A DNA stretch of 64,000 bases from NCBI GenBank assembly GCA_902540275.1, contig CACBMB010000006.1:1-64000 (forward strand), given 5' to 3'. The notes beneath the pieces are model-generated. The model was not told where the DNA came from and made no database searches. It was given only the letters and a program-made list of their open reading frames with translations. Of the stretch, positions 61,769-64,000 are shown piece after piece. The position numbers and the translations under genes are program-made. The first letter of the stretch is position 1. Each line of letters starts with the position of its first letter. The DNA is from an uncultured Pelagibacteraceae bacterium. GTDB taxonomy: Bacteria > Pseudomonadota > Alphaproteobacteria > Pelagibacterales > Pelagibacteraceae.

Positions 61769-62689
61769 TTTTTTTCCTATTAAGAAATAATGATTTTGTT
61801 TATTAAACCAATTGCCATGATAAAACTGATTTTTAATAATCTTTATTTCAAATCTTTTAGATAATAATTTTCTTATATCTTTGAAATATTCCAAATTGTT
61901 TAAGTTTTCAAATTTTTCCTGAAAACTTATAAATATATATTTACTATTTTTTATTTTAATTAAAAATTTTTTTCTATAATTAATAGGGGTTTCTGAAAGT
62001 GACCAGTTTGCCAAAAATAGATCATAATTGTTTTTTAAGTCCTTAACATCTGAGGTAAGGAAGAAATTATTTCTTTTTGAGAATCCTGCATTAAGTTTAT
62101 TATGTTTTAAATAATAAAACTGTAAGAGATTTACAAAATTTGTATCAAAACAAGTGAATTTTATTCTCTTATTAATTTTAGAAAAAATTCTTGCCATACA
62201 ACCATAGCCTCCACCAAATTCAAAAACACTTTTTATTTTTTTTTTTATATAAATATTTAATTCTTTTTCTAGGATATAAAGATGATACGCATGGTTAATT
62301 CTATTTCCTGAGCTCTCTAAATATAAAAAGTATCTTATTGGATTTCCGATATGATCTTCTTTAATTAAATATTTGAAATATTTCCAATTTTTCGATTTTT
62401 TAATTTCTTTGAGTTCTTGGTATATAAAAAGTCTATTGTGTAAAAAAAACATTTTTTGGATAAAGTTATATCTAAGAAAATTTTTAATATTTTTACTTTT
62501 AAGCAAAGTATGAATTTTATCATTAAATTCTATATGAGTTTTCTTTAGGTTTTTCTTATCAAAATTAATTTTTGTTAATTTTTTATAAATTAATTTTCTT
62601 AATTCTAAATCTTTTTTAATTGATATTTTTTTGTTTGGATACCAAGCGCTTAAATAACTAAGTATTTTTCTTAATATATTACTAATCAT
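61763..62689 (-). CDS. Putative sugar O-methyltransferase
   Basis: This 308-aa protein has a 100-residue basic N-terminal region, then SVFEFGGGYGCMARIF (SAM motif I), FTCFDTNFVNLLQFYYL and a DLFLANWSLSETPINYRKK block typical of putative sugar O-methyltransferases. KYIFISFQEKFEN and NHYFLIGKKL end the chain. It probably methylates a sugar hydroxyl of the glycan in the cytosol. It overlaps the Wzx gene by 8 bp on the same strand, so they are co-expressed. Confidence 0.72.
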   Translation of the reverse strand: MISNILRKILSYLSAWYPNKKISIKKDLELRKLIYKKLTKINFDKKNLKKTHIEFNDKIHTLLKSKNIKNFLRYNFIQKMFFLHNRLFIYQELKEIKKSKNWKYFKYLIKEDHIGNPIRYFLYLESSGNRINHAYHLYILEKELNIYIKKKIKSVFEFGGGYGCMARIFSKINKRIKFTCFDTNFVNLLQFYYLKHNKLNAGFSKRNNFFLTSDVKDLKNNYDLFLANWSLSETPINYRKKFLIKIKNSKYIFISFQEKFENLNNLEYFKDIRKLLSKRFEIKIIKNQFYHGNWFNKQNHYFLIGKKL

Positions 62690-64000
62690 TATTTCTAAAT
62701 AAATTTAATATTAGAGGTAATAACATCAAATAATATAAATAATAATTATAGAATGATAATAAGAGCATAATTAGAAAATATATTGGATAAAGATAAAGAG
62801 AGTTATTTCGTTGAATTTTCAAATTCAAAAGTTTTAATCTCAAGAATAGTAAGATTAGTTCTTTGATTAAAATCAAGGTACCTATTAATAATAAAGGAAA
62901 ATTTTCACTTGTTAAAAAATATAGTGTGATTAAGAAAAATGGCATTAAAAAAAATTCAATTTTTAAATTTCTATTTAATGTTTTTGTAGCTTCAAATTTG
63001 GTTATTAAGATATGTGATGCGCAAGAATAGATAACACTTAAAGAAAAAATCTTGGTTAAATTAAGAATAGTATCGTTATAAGAAGCACCTAACCAAAATT
63101 TAAGTAAGATAGGGTAGATTGGTATCATCAAAAAAATTACTATTGGAATAAATTTGATAAATATTTGTAAAGAGAAATTAAAACTTAAATTATCAATTTT
63201 TTTTTTTGATAAGTTTGGTAAAAGAAAAGCGCTAAAACTTTTTGAAATTATACTTAATTTTCCTGTTAATTGCTGAGGTATTGAATAAGTTGCAACAGCT
63301 ATAGGTCCTAAAAAAATTTTTATTAAATATTTGTCAAATAAATCGTATAATTGAATTAGTAAACTATTTAGTGTAATCCATCTTGAATTTTTTTTTAAAT
63401 TATTAGCTAAAATTCTATTGTCCGATTTTTTGATTAAATTGTAATATTTCACAATAATCATCATCATTAATGTTGAAATAAGTTTTATCAAAATTGAAAT
63501 AAAAATTAAATTTTCTAAATTGAAATTTTTATATATTAATAAAATAGATGGAATAGAAAGACTAAAGCTATAAAAAAATAAATTAAAAAAACTTAATAAT
63601 TTAAATTTTCTATTTCCTTGCAGGATTCCTTCCAAAGAAATGAAGAAAATTGAAATTATTGATCCAAATAATAAGTATAAAGTAAATTTATAAAATTCTG
63701 AATAATCAAAGATCAAATATTTTTTAAAAAGATATAAAAAAATAATTAAGATTAAAATTATAAGAGATATATTTGTTGTGTAACTTAACGCTTTAAAGCT
63801 AATTTCTTTTTTTTTATTTGGAATATTATTAATACTTATTACAGTAGATTTTCCTATTCCAAAGTTAAGATTAACAGAAAACATTAAAATAAAATGGAAA
63901 ATAATATAATTTCCATAATTTTCTGATCCTGCTTGATTTAAATGAATAGGTATTGATAAAAGGGATATAAATATTGAAATTATACCTGGGGCTGAAAGAA
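62682..64000 (-). CDS. wzx: Oligosaccharide flippase, Wzx family (N-terminus beyond window)
   Basis: The frame is open to the right edge. I translated 64000-63885 as well, which reads LSAPGIISIFISLLSIP then a HLNQAGSENYGNYIIFH stretch. This is the standard Wzx N-terminal block, so the ATG at 63884 is internal. At least 439 residues are present, with about 12-13 hydrophobic segments. Features such as KIFLGPIAVATYSIPQQLTGKLS are typical of the family. Wzx moves undecaprenyl-linked repeat units across the inner membrane. It fits the WecA- and Wzy-like genes of this side. Confidence 0.85.
   Translation of the reverse strand, partial: LSAPGIISIFISLLSIPIHLNQAGSENYGNYIIFHFILMFSVNLNFGIGKSTVISINNIPNKKKEISFKALSYTTNISLIILILIIFLYLFKKYLIFDYSEFYKFTLYLLFGSIISIFFISLEGILQGNRKFKLLSFFNLFFYSFSLSIPSILLIYKNFNLENLIFISILIKLISTLMMMIIVKYYNLIKKSDNRILANNLKKNSRWITLNSLLIQLYDLFDKYLIKIFLGPIAVATYSIPQQLTGKLSIISKSFSAFLLPNLSKKKIDNLSFNFSLQIFIKFIPIVIFLMIPIYPILLKFWLGASYNDTILNLTKIFSLSVIYSCASHILITKFEATKTLNRNLKIEFFLMPFFLITLYFLTSENFPLLLIGTLILIKELILLFLRLKLLNLKIQRNNSLYLYPIYFLIMLLLSFYNYYLYYLMLLPLILNLFRNND

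Noticed and set aside
63884-63884. ATG at 63884 as the start of the flippase gene
   Set aside because: The frame continues to the right edge and encodes the standard Wzx N-terminal membrane segment, so this Met is internal.
1-64000. Mobile elements, CRISPR arrays, tRNA or rRNA genes
   Set aside because: No transposase, integrase, direct-repeat array or recognisable tRNA/rRNA sequence was seen; gaps are too short to hide them.

Overview
The window is a 64 kb surface-polysaccharide (LPS O-antigen, capsule or glycan-modification) gene cluster from a very AT-rich bacterium. Coding sequence is almost unbroken. Intergenic gaps are usually 0-50 bp, many genes overlap by 4 bp, GTG and TTG starts are common, and proteins are rich in Lys, Ile and Asn. 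No tRNA, rRNA, transposase, integrase or CRISPR array was seen. The base composition, streamlining and cluster content fit a hypervariable polysaccharide region of a marine Pelagibacterales (SAR11)-like alphaproteobacterium. That assignment is inference: no core or marker gene lies in the window.

Layout. (1) 1-1688, minus strand: a partial DUF4910/M28-like protein and a GmhA-like SIS isomerase. (2) 1791-2696: a likely control module. It has two tandem 15-bp palindromes, an EPS-associated MarR-type regulator, a NusG/RfaH-like antiterminator, and a GC-rich element with a hairpin before the first biosynthetic gene. (3) 2697-14545: a nucleotide-sugar and modification cassette. It holds epimerases, a nucleotidyltransferase-PfkB kinase fusion (HldE with reversed domain order), a two-subunit TPP enzyme, an RmlD-like reductase, an unknown protein joined to a radical SAM/SPASM enzyme, a classical SDR, a 2OG-Fe(II) oxygenase, an LIC12192-family protein and a TIGR04372-type glycosyltransferase. 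(4) 14572-22319: a legionaminic-acid-type nonulosonate pathway (LegB, LegC, LegG, LegI, PtmE-like, LegF, PtmA-like). A formyltransferase sits where an N-acetyltransferase (LegH) would be expected. (5) 22360-28970: three methyltransferases, a deacetylase-like protein overlapping an arginine:X amidinotransferase, and a PglK/MsbA-like ABC flippase. (6) 28970-36547: transferases of surface-carbohydrate families (including LIC12162), a PseB-like dehydratase, an aldo/keto reductase, a cytidylyltransferase-aminotransferase fusion and a GNAT acetyltransferase. (7) 36569-47807: methyltransferases, glycosyltransferases, two RfbF-like sugar nucleotidyltransferases, a second radical SAM/SPASM enzyme, a DegT-like protein, a second deacetylase and a CDP-glucose-4,6-dehydratase-like SDR. 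(8) 47799-51886, minus: a carbamoyltransferase, a glycosyltransferase and a GT2-WecG/TagA fusion. (9) 51943-64000: GDP-sugar synthesis (Gmd, Fcl, a plant-like GDP-mannose 3,5-epimerase), a WecA/MraY-like initiating transferase, two Wzy/WaaL-like membrane proteins, glycosyltransferase and membrane-protein genes, a sugar O-methyltransferase and a Wzx flippase running off the right edge.

Together the genes could make several unusual activated sugars: a heptose, an N-formylated nonulosonate, a possible guanidino sugar, CDP-sugars, GDP-fucose and GDP-L-galactose. They could also decorate them (methyl, carbamoyl, acyl), assemble them on undecaprenyl phosphate, and flip and polymerise them. The most distinctive points are the control module at the left, the TPP / radical SAM / 2OG-oxygenase cassette, the formyltransferase in the Leg pathway, and the deacetylase-amidinotransferase pair.
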